This document shows, in pieces, positions 53,843-64,000 of a DNA stretch of 64,000 bases; the first letter of the stretch is position 1, and each line of letters begins with the position of its first letter. Source of the DNA: Paulinella micropora (taxonomy: Eukaryota; Cercozoa; Imbricatea; Euglyphida). The DNA lies in NCBI GenBank assembly GCA_009731375.1, contig BJOX01000108.1, positions 139,769 through 203,768 of the forward strand, written 5' to 3'. The notes under the pieces are model-generated. The model was not told the DNA's origin, ran no database searches, and saw only the letters and a program-made list of their open reading frames with translations. Made by a program: the position numbers and the translations under genes.

Positions 53843-56260
53843 GATGAGAGTGTAAATGAAACTTAAGAATGGATTTGCGTGACGGCTTGTACCTTAGCAT
53901 GATCATCCTGTATATACTTCCACTGATCTCACGGACAATGAAGGACGAGCCTCCCGCTTTGTTTGTGTTAGTGTTGATTTCATAAAAGTCAATTCACTTT
54001 AGGCAAGCACTGTTATAATAGAATACTGTCACTCATAGTGCTGAGTGGGAAGTAGAAGAGATATTAATCAAATGTGGTCACATAAACCTCAGTCTGACAA
54101 TATTATTAAATATTATTTGACATTGTCAGTGCCAAAGTGAAATTTTGAATCAGGCTGGAACTTGTTCTGTGAAAAGCAGCAATTAGTGTTCTAGGTGTTG
54201 ACTTTTATTCTAGTTAGTATGATTCATATCTTGTGATTCGGTTAGGCTTGTTGTCAGATTCAGACTCAAACTGTGTTAGTTTTAGGTTTTCACTGCGCGC
54301 GGCTCTGATCATGCCGGTTCAGTTATTAATATGCAGTATTAATACAAGTCACGTTCTTCAGCCTCGGTGCCATCGTTCACCGAACCGTCCGTTGCTTGCG
54401 GCGGCGTACTTGAAACTTGAATCTGATGATGATATATGATAGTAGTCACCCGCAGTGACTATTAATAGTAATCAGTATTGTATTGTAGTATTAGCCTAAG
54501 TGCTGCTTACGTAAAATTTCAGGTGAAGTGTCACGTGGCCCCCACAGAAGGCTTACTACGGTTAGTAGTCAGAGTCACGGTAAGGGTACGGATGATCACT
54601 TTATGTCAGTATCATAAAGCTTAATGACTGGAGTCACGAGTCGAGTCGGCGGCACTGGGCCGTGCCCACTTGAAGTTTCAAGTACACAAAATTTATTGTT
54701 CTTTCTAGTACTGCCGTTTGCAGTGCCACGGTCTCTGAGCAGGTGGGGCCGGGGCGCGGCTAATTGAAGTGACTCTTGAAAAGACCGAGGCTCAAGTTTC
54801 AGAGGCCGCTTCGAAAATTTTTGTAGTACGAATTTTGTCTCACAGTTTTGAGTTTTATTACGATGAAGTTTTTATCATAAGTTACGACGTTTTTATACAG
54901 TGCCATGTCGGCAGTCAGCCTTCTTACTCTTTTAACGTCAAGTTTCCGTTTACCACATTATTATTATAACCTACCCACCACCGTTTTTTTAAGTGCGGTT
55001 TCAAGTTTGTTCATTTTTCCAATTCTGTGGCAAGGCTGCGCGCGACAGCATGCGCAATCGCAAAACAAGAAAATACTGTACCCGATACACATCCTGCATT
55101 ACTGAAATACTTCCCTGCTTGACTGCCATGCCTCTCCTGTCATTCACAATAATTTTATATAGATCAAAGACACACAGATACAGGCGTACCATACTTGCTC
55201 AGGCCTACGTTCGCGCCTTGGGCAGCTGGAGCAGTCCTTTGCCTCTCTGAGCACACTCCGTAGAGTTGCGATTCACCAGTGCCTTGAGCCAGCCACGTAC
55301 AGAGCAACTGCATACAGGACATATATAATCCATCTGGACTGCAGCAACAAAGCATGCATTTACCTTTCGCGAAGTTGGAACTTTGTTCTTGGACATCAGG
55401 GGCTGAGAGGCTCGTTCTGTCGCCTCGAGGTCTTGCTCCGGTTTGAAGCCCAAGTGCAACTGGCATGGATTGGGTACTATCATACATTGAATCAAAAATT
55501 GATAGAGAGAGAGAGAGAGCGAGAGAGATAGAGAGACGCAGCGCGAGCTGGGGGAAGACCGCACGACGAATGTCGTAATCCGAGCTTGAAGCTAGCTGGA
55601 CAGGATATAATGCCAGCTAACATGCAAGCTAAGTCTAAAGGTTTTGAAAATTGATGGAAGTAGCATGGAAATGAGAGATTTTAATGTATTTTTAACTATT
55701 TTAAGCAACAAAAAAAATTAAAATTTTGAACTTCTAGCCGTTACAACTGTTTTTCGACCGTTGGTAATTTTTTGGCTAGATAGTGGTTTGGGCTTGCCTG
55801 AGCTTGGTTTTTCTTTGTTTTTACTACTGCTGTTTTAATCAAAATCAACGCAAATATATTTAATTTATTAAATTCTAATGATATTACTTCGAATTCAAAT
55901 TCAAATTCAAATGTGACTTGAAAATTTTAAGTTGGTCACTGGTGGCAGCCACTCACTTATAGTCGTTATACATACTTACTGACTACTTGAAGTATGCATG
56001 AAATCATATTAATACTAGCTTATTCAGCATATATTTATAATGTTTTTGAAGCATAAAACCGGTGCGGAAGCTTAGAGAGCAGAGTGAGTGACCCTGTTTT
56101 ACACTAGTCACTGTGACACTCAGACTACTTGCCACGCACTTGTACTTGTTATAGATACTTACTGACTACTTGAAGTATGCATGAAATCATATTAATACTA
56201 GCTTATTCAGCATATATTTATAATGTTTTTGAAGCATAAAACCGGTGCGGAAGCTTAGAA
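53789..56260. other. AT-rich unique DNA with one direct repeat, no gene recognised
   Basis: A G run to 53840, then about 2.4 kb without microsatellites. A 112-bp direct repeat lies at 55965-56076 and 56148-56259, almost identical and 183 bp apart. Open frames are under 120 codons and show no family features. Confidence 0.5.
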
Positions 56261-56304
56261 ATCAAAGATTCTGAAGTATTAATATATAAATATTTAACGA
56301 GCAG

Positions 56305-57283
56305 CTAGTTGCGACGTCGTCTGCGATCCTGTCTGATCTTTCCTCTGCGTGCTGGTGGTGGAGGGGAAAGTAGACGAGGAGCTTGTGGAGGTAGCCCAAG
56401 CTCTGGAGGCCACCAGAGATTCGATCCAGCTCCTCTGGTATTAAGTAATAGTTGCTGAGCAGTGAGATTTGCTCTAACAACTATAAACCTAAAATCCGTT
56501 GCTGGCCATGGTTGGTTTCGAAAGCTTTTGACTTTCAAAAATCCTGGTGTTTTTGTAGCCTCAAAGTGATGGTGTATGTAGAGATCATGAATACCTTTCA
56601 TATGGTGACGGTATTTCTCATCTCTACAAATTTGAGTTTGGAAGTACATTGCCTTGGATTTAGACAGTTTAGACTCGATTAAATGGCCTGAATCCCTGTC
56701 TCCCAAATCCAATTTTCATGGAAGGCCATATAGGCCACCATCTGAGCGATTTTCCCTGCTTGGGAGTCGCAAAGGTTCTTTCCATGATTGGATGGCCAGA
56801 AATTCCAAGAAAAATGTTCAAGCCAAGGATTCTTAACCAGAACAAGGCTAACCTCTGCAAGTTAAAATCTTTGCTTGTAATGTTTCCTGCCTCAGTCTGA
56901 CCCCAAATTACTTTTTTTTTCCCAAGCCGCTTGATAATTCTTGTCAGAATATCATACAGCCATTGCCGGAAAAAAAAGTAATCGTTCTTACCGTCTTTCT
57001 TATCTTTGTGTGGCAAAGTGTCAACGTAATGTTTGTCAATGCCACCCCTGCCATCACCTGTCAAAAGTACAGCTATACTATCGTTAATATCTTTTGTTTT
57101 GCCACCCCCAACACTCATTCTGGAAAAATCACAAACCATCAGCACGTATTGCTGCTCGTTTTTTACTGTTTCCATGTCTTCGTCAGAACCGTTCACGTTC
57201 TCTTTTTGCTTTGAAGTGATGCTCTGCCTTTTGGATTTTTTTCTCCAAAATCTTTTTCTCTTTCGAATTCTCTTTCTCGTCAC
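56305..57283 (-). pseudogene. Decayed transposase-like gene
   Basis: An open frame at 57283-56669 has a very basic start (KRIRKRKRFWRKKSKR), then LMVCDFSRMSVGGGKT and KKVIWGQTEAGNITSKDFN. Before its end the better text continues in another frame (SNHGKNLCDSQAGKIAQMVA), and a third frame (56712-56305) carries ICRDEKYRHHMKGIHDLY. The order CDF...W.....K.F...HG...CD resembles a DDE-type transposase seen in many animal and protist genomes. I cannot assign the superfamily. At least two frame changes make it a pseudogene. Its flanks are the AT-rich unique DNA, outside the microsatellite zone. Confidence 0.5.
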
Positions 57284-58912
57284 TCAACTCTCTCACTCCA
57301 TCTGCCTCTTGCAACTCAGCTAGTCTAGCAATTTTATTTTATGTTCCCGACAAATGGGACACTTTCCCCAAACTCTATCCAATATTGGTTATGTCCACTG
57401 AGGACGAAGAGGGGGGGGGGGGGAGAGAGTTAATTGTTTAACCTTGGAATGCGGATGAAACAGGAACTGGCTGAATTGTCTTGTCCAAAAAGAACGGAGA
57501 TCCACGAAGCTGGTTACTGCCCGACGCTGACTCTCTGAGAAGGCCGGCGTCCTGAATTAATAAATTTAAACAGTTTATCAGTAACTGTTATATTACTTTA
57601 CTGGAAATTAGTTTACTGTTTTTTGTTCTTCCTTGATCGTGAAAACTTCTACATCATGCCATGCTTGTTATAGTAAGATTGAAAAAAAGAAAAACTAAGC
57701 ACGACACGATATAGAAGTTAAAAAGGTGGGAGGCCACAAACTTGTAGCAATCCCTTGGGAAGACGGGAACCCAAACAGTAATAGCATGAAATTGTAGCGT
57801 GTAACAAAAAAAGCATGAAGTAATACACGAAAAAGCGGACCGAACTCCGTAAGGGTATCTCGCAACCCACAGCTGCATCGGCTCGTCGGGATTATAGAAA
57901 GGTTGACCAGGCTCAAGCAGGGGACCCGACTGGCAGCCACAATCACCACATTGAACCTGGAGCCTCTTCTTGAGCAAGGACCCCCACCTAAGTTAAAATT
58001 CGAAAAAAGCGGACTTGGTATCCTCCTCCTGCAGGATAAACAACAAGTTTCGACACAAGTTTTGATTTTATGAATATAAAAAACACTTGTTTTATTGAAA
58101 AAATCAAATATTAGGATATGTTGAAACATAATCAATAAATTTTGTTGAAATTTTTTTGAAATTTTGAATTTTCTAGCCGTTAAACGGTCGGTCACAGATT
58201 TCTATCTCCCGTTTATCTCCCCCACTCTCCTGACTAGTTCTTGCTTGGTTTTTCACACCAAATCGTACATATATTCTTTATTTTTATACATTATAATGAC
58301 TTTTTTTCGATTTTATCTAAAAAATTCAAAATTTGAATGTTGGGTAACGGTTAACTGTTTTTTTCAAGTCTATTATTACTGTCACGAGTAGAAGGACGAA
58401 AAGACTTGAAGCAGACAGATATACTTTGATTTTATTAAAAAGATAAAAGATTAGGGTAGATTTTGATTATCTCAATCACTTTTGTTGAAATTTTTGAATT
58501 TTCCAATTTTCTAACCGTTAAAAGGTCAGTTACCTGGCTTAGTCTACAGTCTATCTCCCACATTTTGCCGACTCGTTCTTTCTTGTTTTTTTCCATAAAA
58601 TCATATGTATATATATTTTAAATTGATAAACTATAATGATTTTATCATGATATTTCATTTAAAATTCAAAATTTAAATATTTGGTAACTGTTAACTATTG
58701 TTTACGGAAGGAGTATTTTTGCCACTTTCAAGTCGCAAGTGTAACGTGACACAAATACTTGCAGTTTTTTATATTATTGTTAGGTAACTGTTACTTTTTT
58801 AATATTATTGTGTCCTGCCAAACCTAATTGCCAAACTGACATCTGCACCGGTTCTGAATCCATCTTAATTTATGAAAATTGATTATTAATAACATACTAA
58901 TAACTTAAAAGT

Positions 58913-58960
<48 letters not shown>
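57284..58960. other. AT-rich DNA with a diverged tandem pair, no gene assigned
   Basis: A segment with CTAGCCGTTAAACGGTCGGT ... TATCTCCC at about 58165-58390 recurs, diverged, at about 58505-58720. An unassigned minus-strand frame at 57977-57654 reads LKKRLQVQCGDCGCQSGPL. I do not recognise it. (AT)n lies at 58918-58965. Confidence 0.45.
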
Positions 58961-58966
<6 letters not shown>

Positions 58967-59089
58967 TGACAGAGCAGTGCGTAGTGTAGATTAGCCGTCA
59001 TCCGTCCTTTCCCCCCCTCCTCCCTCGCGGCAAGGAAATTTAAGGTCACAAACTTCAAATAATTTAATATTAAATTTTTAACTAATTAT

Positions 59090-59127
59090 TGTTACTAGTA
59101 GTAGTAGCAGTAGTAGTAATAGTAATG

Positions 59128-59191
<64 letters not shown>

Positions 59192-59364
59192 GACGTATGC
59201 ATGCATGTATGTATGTATGCATGTATGTATGTACGTACGTACGTACGTATGTATGTATGTATGTATGTACGTATGTATGTATGTATGTATGTATGTATGT
59301 ATGTATGTATGACCGTATCTATGTATGTACGCAGGTATGTATGTATGTATGTATGTATGTGTAT

Positions 59365-59440
<76 letters not shown>

Positions 59441-59808
59441 GAGTAGGCATGTATGTATGTATGTATGTATGTATGTATGTTGTATGTATGTATGTATGTA
59501 TGTATGTATGTATGTACGTACGTACGTACGTACGTAGGTATGTATGTATGTATGTATGTATGTACCCAGGTATGTATGTATGCATGTATGGATGACATGT
59601 ATGTATGTATGTATGTATGTATGTATGTATGCATGTATCATTATATGTATGTATGTATATATGCATGTGTGTATGTACGTATGTATGTATGTATGTATGC
59701 ATGTAATGTATGTTATATGTATGTATGTGTATGTATGTATGCATGGGTGTATGCATGCATGTATGTATGTATGTACGTATGTATATACGTATATGTGTAT
59801 GTGTGTAC

Positions 59809-59839
<31 letters not shown>

Positions 59840-59975
59840 TGTATGCATGCATGCATGTATGCATGTATGTGTGTATGTATGTATGTATGTATGTATATAT
59901 GTATATGTGTATGTATGTACATATGTATGTATGTTGTTGTTGTTGCTGTTGTTGTTGTTGACGACGCCGACGACT

Positions 59976-60018
<43 letters not shown>

Positions 60019-60120
60019 AGAGAGAGAGAGAGAAAGAGAAAGAGAGAGATTGAGAGAGAGAGATTGAGAGAGAAGAGAAAGAGAAAGAAAGAGAGAGAGA
60101 GAGAGAGAAAGTATACATGT
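59090..60120. repeat. TAG, TATG, GTT and GA arrays
   Basis: (TAG)n at 59093-59190 and 59367-59445 alternates with (TATG)n to 59930, then (GTT)n and (GA)n with a short G run. Confidence 0.94.
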
Positions 60121-60289
60121 TTTTGATAAGTGTATATAGAGTATATGTTTTTAATAATATATATATGATGAATACAGGGTAGAATATGTAACACCAGCTA
60201 GGTAAGACAGGAGTACTTTGTCTCCATATCACCCATTTCTGGTTTAAGGGGTGCGTATGGGGCTTATTTCAAACGGTATCTGTCAGTAA

Positions 60290-60985
60290 NNNNNNNNNNN
60301 NNNNNNNNNNNNNNNNNNNNNNNNNNNNNNNNNNNNNNNNNNNNNNNNNNNNNNNNNNNNNNNNNNNNNNNNNNNNNNNNNNNNNNNNNNNNNNNNNNNN
60401 NNNNNNNNNNNNNNNNNNNNNNNNNNNNNNNNNNNNNNNNNNNNNNNNNNNNNNNNNNNNNNNNNNNNNNNNNNNNNNNNNNNNNNNNNNNNNNNNNNNN
60501 NNNNNNNNNNNNNNNNNNNNNNNNNNNNNNNNNNNNNNNNNNNNNNNNNNNNNNNNNNNNNNNNNNNNNNNNNNNNNNNNNNNNNNNNNNNNNNNNNNNN
60601 NNNNNNNNNNNNNNNNNNNNNNNNNNNNNNNNNNNNNNNNNNNNNNNNNNNNNNNNNNNNNNNNNNNNNNNNNNNNNNNNNNNNNGGTAGGGTAGGGTAG
60701 GGTAGGGTGGGGTGGGGGGGGGGGGGGGGGGGGGGAGAGAGAGAGAGAGAGAGAGTGTGTGTGTGTGTGTGTGTGGGTGAGAGAGAGAGAGAGAGAGAGA
60801 GGAAGAGAGAGTGGGTGAGAAAGAGAGAGAGAGAGAGAGAGAGAGATACAGACTCAGAGAGGGAGAGAGAGACAGAGAAAGAGACAGAGAGAGAGAGAGA
60901 GTGAGAGAGGAGAGAGAGAGAGAGAGAGAGAGAGATACAGACTCATGATCAGAGAGGCAGAGAGAGAGAGAGAAATAAACACACA
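60290..60985. other. 396-N gap, then GGTAG, G run and GA arrays
   Basis: Gap 60290-60685, (GGTAG)n, about 19 G, then (GA)n/(GT)n to 60973. It marks the left flank of the Polinton. Confidence 0.92.
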
Positions 60986-61320
60986 AAAAATAATAAAGCC
61001 TGAAACGAAAAGGGACTCACTACTATAGGTACTACTATAGGAAACTTATCTTTATATTCATATACATAAATTTAACTCATTTCGCCATATTTCACTCTCC
61101 TATTAATCAACATAAACTAGCAAAACTAGAAAATCGCACTTTTTCGCAAACTATTATTACTAAGCATCCTTATCCCCCTTTTCTTATTTTTTCGTGGTGT
61201 CCTGAGCCCCCTTATCTTTTTCAAAAAAAAAAAAGTGCTCTGTATTGAAAGTTGGTAAATAAAAAAATTAATAGTATTTAAAAAAATGAAAAATTATATT
61301 ACATATATACATAATATACA

Positions 61321-61524
61321 ATGGGTAGAACCAAAGTATTTACAGACGAAGAAATCCGGCAAAGGAATTCAGAACGAATGAGAATTTATAATATGAAAAA
61401 CAAAGAGAAAGCACAGCAGAGGGCTAAGGACTACTACTACAAGAACAAGGATGTTATATTGAAGAAAGCAAAGGAGAAAAGGGAAAAGGAGAAGGTTGAC
61501 CTCGCAAGGATGTTAAGGATATAA
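61321..61524 (+). CDS. Small basic helical protein of the Polinton
   Basis: 67 codons from an ATG in an A-rich context. It is lysine-, arginine- and glutamate-rich with alanine, and predicted wholly helical (MGRTKVFTDEEIRQRNSER start, AKEKREKEK near the end). Short charged helical proteins of this kind are common in Polinton-like and giant-virus genomes and their role is unknown. It is intact. Confidence 0.6.
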   Translation: MGRTKVFTDEEIRQRNSERMRIYNMKNKEKAQQRAKDYYYKNKDVILKKAKEKREKEKVDLARMLRI

Positions 61525-61608
61525 TATATATAGGTATATAGATAAAATATATATGTCTATATAGATATATTTATTTTATTTAAAAAAAAATAAAACCCTA
61601 ATATAACA

Positions 61609-61856
61609 ATGTCAAGCATAGACTACGGGGGGCAAACTTGGAGCCTTGACAAGCTCACAGAACAGGGCATACAATTCCAAATACGACAAAACAAACTCTA
61701 TGTAAAAAAAACCAAACTGCAAGAGGTTTTTACGACATAACAACACCAAGAGGGGCACTACCAAACCCTGAGCAGTATGTAATGCCCGACAGAAAACAAA
61801 GGGAAATAAAAGAGCGAAAAAGGGAAGAACCAAATGTCATAGACTTCAATGGTTAG
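61609..61856 (+). pseudogene. Small Polinton ORF with a frameshift in an A8 run
   Basis: ATG at 61609 opens a frame that stops at 61740 after 43 codons (MSSIDYGGQTWSLDKL start). A second frame, entered around the A run 61704-61711, stays open to the TAG at 61854 and has similar composition. A one-base slip in the A run would explain this. I do not recognise the product. Confidence 0.45.
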
Positions 61857-61878
61857 AAATTAATACGACAAGACATAA

Positions 61879-64000
61879 CACGATTTACCAGTGGGGCAGT
61901 CATTGTATAACGTAAAAATCAATAAAAGCTTTTCTCAAAAGATTAAAAAGTTTTCGCTGGAAGACATTATAAAAATGATAGGTTCAATCGTGGATGATTT
62001 TAAATCTTTATATAATCCAAACGACAAAATACAAGTAAGGATATCGGCTATTCCAGAATCGTGGAATGTACAAACAAAAAATGAATTCGTAAAAGTAAAA
62101 GACTTTGACTTACAAGACATATTAGAAAGACTTACAAAGATTTTACAATCAAACGACGAAGTGTGGATGGATGAGGAAGGGGCAACAATGGAATCAATTG
62201 ATTTCAATTTTATGGGAGTAAGGATGCCAGAGGGAGGGGCTAGATTGAAAGCAATAACACAGGAGAACATTTACAAAAAGAAATGAGTGATACAAATAAA
62301 TAACGACGACAACGTATGTCTGGCAAGGGCTATCGTTGTGGCAACAGCCAAGATAGAGAAACACAACAAATACGAACAAATAAGGAAGGGTCGCAGGATA
62401 CAGGACGAACTGGCAAATACATTACACGAGGAGGCCGGTGTCATAAAAGATTTATGTGGTCTTCCTGAGGTAGATGTGTTTGCTAGTCATATAAAATACA
62501 ACATAGCAATTGTTGAATTTCCAGACAAGATAATATATAAAACTGAATTCAAAGATGAAAAGGAACAACCATACAAACACATTTACATACTCAAAACCAA
62601 AAACCATTACGACACCATAGTGAGCATGAAGGCCTTCCTAGTATCAAAACGAAACTTCTGTGAGCAGTGTATGAAAGGTTATGAGCATAATCATTCCTGT
62701 GTGGCGAAATGTAATATATGCCTTACGGATGGATGTAAGGGGTATAACAACATAACAAAATGGAAACAATGCGAAAAATGTAACCGCAAATTTCCAAATG
62801 ATGAATGCTTCAACAATCATAGCACAAGCACTTGTGAAACAAAAAAGAAATGTCTTAACTGCTCGAAGACATACACACGCGAACATAAGTGCGGTTATGA
62901 CAAATGTAAAAATTGTAAAATCCTACAACCATTTGAGCATAGGTGTAATATGAAACAAAAAGAAATACATAAACCCTCTGATAAATATGTGTTGTTTGAT
63001 TTTGAGGCAACACAAGAGACAGGCACACATATCACTAACCATTCAGAGAGTCAGGCACACATATCATTAACCATGCAGAGAGTCAGTATTTCACATACAG
63101 CTCATCTAAGTCGTGCGGAGACACGACATCGCCGCAAAGCGGCTCATCCATCATACACAAAAGCATAGACGAGTTTTGTAATTGGGCATTTGGCAATCAA
63201 CACAAGGACTTCACGTTCATAACACATAATGCGAGGGGTTATGATTGTCAGTTTGTGCTTAAATGGTGAATAGAAAAAGGCATTTCACCATTTGTCATAT
63301 ATCAAGGGGGTAAGATTATGATGATGGCTGTGGGTAAGACTAGATTTATTGATAGTCTTTCTTTCCTAACTATGCCTCTATCTGATTTCCCTGAAACCTT
63401 TGGTTTAGATGAATTAAAGAAAGGATTTTTCCCTCACTTCTTCAATACTGAGGCAAATCCAAATTATGTAGGGGCAATACCAGACAAGGACTATTACGGC
63501 TGCAACACATTTTCAAAACATAAACGACAAGAATTTCCGAAATGGTATGAAGAACAGAAGGACAAAGTGTTTGATTTCAAAAAAGAAATGGAAGCATATT
63601 GTCATAGTGATGTGGATATATTGAGAAGGGGGTGTATGAAATTTAGAGAGAGCTTCCTAGAATTTGGCATAGACCCATTCCAATACACAACCTTCGCATC
63701 TACCTGTATGGCATTATATAAAGCAATCTATATGCCGACAGATAGCATAGCAGTCATACCAACACACAGAACAGACAAAGCAAAAACGAGCCGTATGTGT
63801 GTGGAGTGGCTATCATACAGAGAGAAGAAAGACAATACAACCATACAGCACGGATTAAATGGAAACGAAAAAATGATATATTTAAAAGGTGCAGGTAAAG
63901 CATACTTAGACGGATATGACCCAAAGACAAAAATGGCATATGAGTTTCATGGGTGCTACTGGCACGGGTGGCCTCAGTGTTATGACGGCAATCAAATGAA
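61879..64000 (+). pseudogene. Protein-primed DNA polymerase B (Polinton type), broken, running off the edge
   Basis: The first open segment is 61879-62283. The frame continues after a TGA at 62284-62286 to a frameshift at about 63050, is open from 63084 to a TGA at 63267-63269, then open to the window end. Visible features are an N-terminal region, a Cys-rich region (62660-62960) with several CxxC pairs, Exo I DFE (62998-63006), Exo II in HNARGYD (63225-63245), Exo III YCHSD (63597-63611) and the YEFHGCYWHG segment near 63940. The Exo II and III segments and the YEFHGCYWHG segment match PolB of the DNA_pol_B_2 type. The frameshift is caused by a 32-bp tandem duplication. Polymerase motifs A-C lie beyond the edge. 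The three lesions imply this copy is not functional. Confidence 0.85.

Larger units (their letters stand above)
61019..64000 (+). mobile_element. Polinton/Maverick element, left part, degenerate
   Basis: Base composition and content change at about 60990-61020: simple repeats stop and an AT-rich block with short genes and a protein-primed DNA polymerase B begins. ACTACTATAGG occurs twice in tandem (61019-61029 and 61031-61041) near the presumed boundary and may belong to a terminal repeat, but the other end is outside the window. Protein-primed PolB with a Cys-rich N-terminal region is characteristic of Polintons and their adintovirus relatives. Confidence 0.75.

Noticed and set aside
57654-58195. 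Minus-strand frames of 107 and 166 codons with a Cys-rich start
   Set aside because: The text is not recognisable, the two frames overlap in different phases, and no paired splice sites were found. Listed only as an unassigned stretch.
62284-63269. Recoding of TGA (selenocysteine, or TGA as Trp) in the polymerase gene
   Set aside because: A frameshifting 32-bp duplication lies in the same gene, and the host genes in the window use TGA as a stop (carrier, 52991). Decay explains all the lesions.

Overview
This is eukaryotic nuclear DNA. The evidence is many short protein-coding exons joined through GT/AG introns, very long microsatellite arrays, retroelement 3' ends with microsatellite tails, a Polinton/Maverick element at the right edge, and short CCCTAA runs. 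I cannot fix the lineage from the sequence. It looks like an intron-rich protist, alga or invertebrate. The assembly has gaps of N in at least 17 places. Seven are exactly 10 N, and at least two of those are flanked by identical sequence that looks like unmerged contig ends.

Most long open frames here are microsatellites read through (YLSI, MYVC, LSLS, HTYI, SSSS and poly-E/K/L runs) and are not genes. Reading the short non-repeat islands between the arrays as exons gives two convincing host genes. (1) Minus strand, about 28.7 kb down to 1.7 kb: a serine peptidase of family S9 (prolyl oligopeptidase / acylaminoacyl-peptidase type). 21 exons join in phase from 27879 to 1735 (1305 nt), and another likely exon lies at 28644-28701. 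It has a beta-propeller-like N-terminal part, then the HGGSQRQM segment, NYRSGVGYG and the nucleophile motif GLSYGG. The end carrying the catalytic Asp and His was not located. (2) Plus strand, 40828-52993: a complete SLC25 mitochondrial carrier of 318 residues in 13 exons (957 nt), every intron GT/AG and every junction in phase. A third, unassigned set of minus-strand exons lies at 36.2-39.2 kb.

Layout: 0-1.4 kb, gap and a 182-bp tandem repeat; 1.7-28.7 kb, S9 peptidase exons inside arrays of nearly every repeat class; 28.7-36 kb, GATA, GAA/GGA, CATA and TTATAC arrays, a foldback element and a GC-rich hairpin island; 36.2-39.2 kb, unassigned minus-strand exons including a triplicated and a duplicated exon; 39.3-40.8 kb, unique DNA upstream of the carrier; 40.8-53 kb, the carrier gene; 53.8-59 kb, AT-rich unique DNA with a decayed transposase-like gene; 59-61 kb, simple repeats and a gap; 61.0-64 kb, the start of a Polinton with a broken protein-primed DNA polymerase B running off the window.

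The most striking observation is how introns and exons interact. Many exons of both genes have been tandemly copied together with the adjoining microsatellite, and the copies are partial in a directional way. On the 5' side of an intact exon lie copies of its acceptor plus 5' half. On the 3' side lie copies of its 3' half plus donor. Dozens of such exon-edge shadows with readable splice sites act as the anchors of the higher-order repeats. I know of no named feature type for this, and it is the best candidate for something new in the window.
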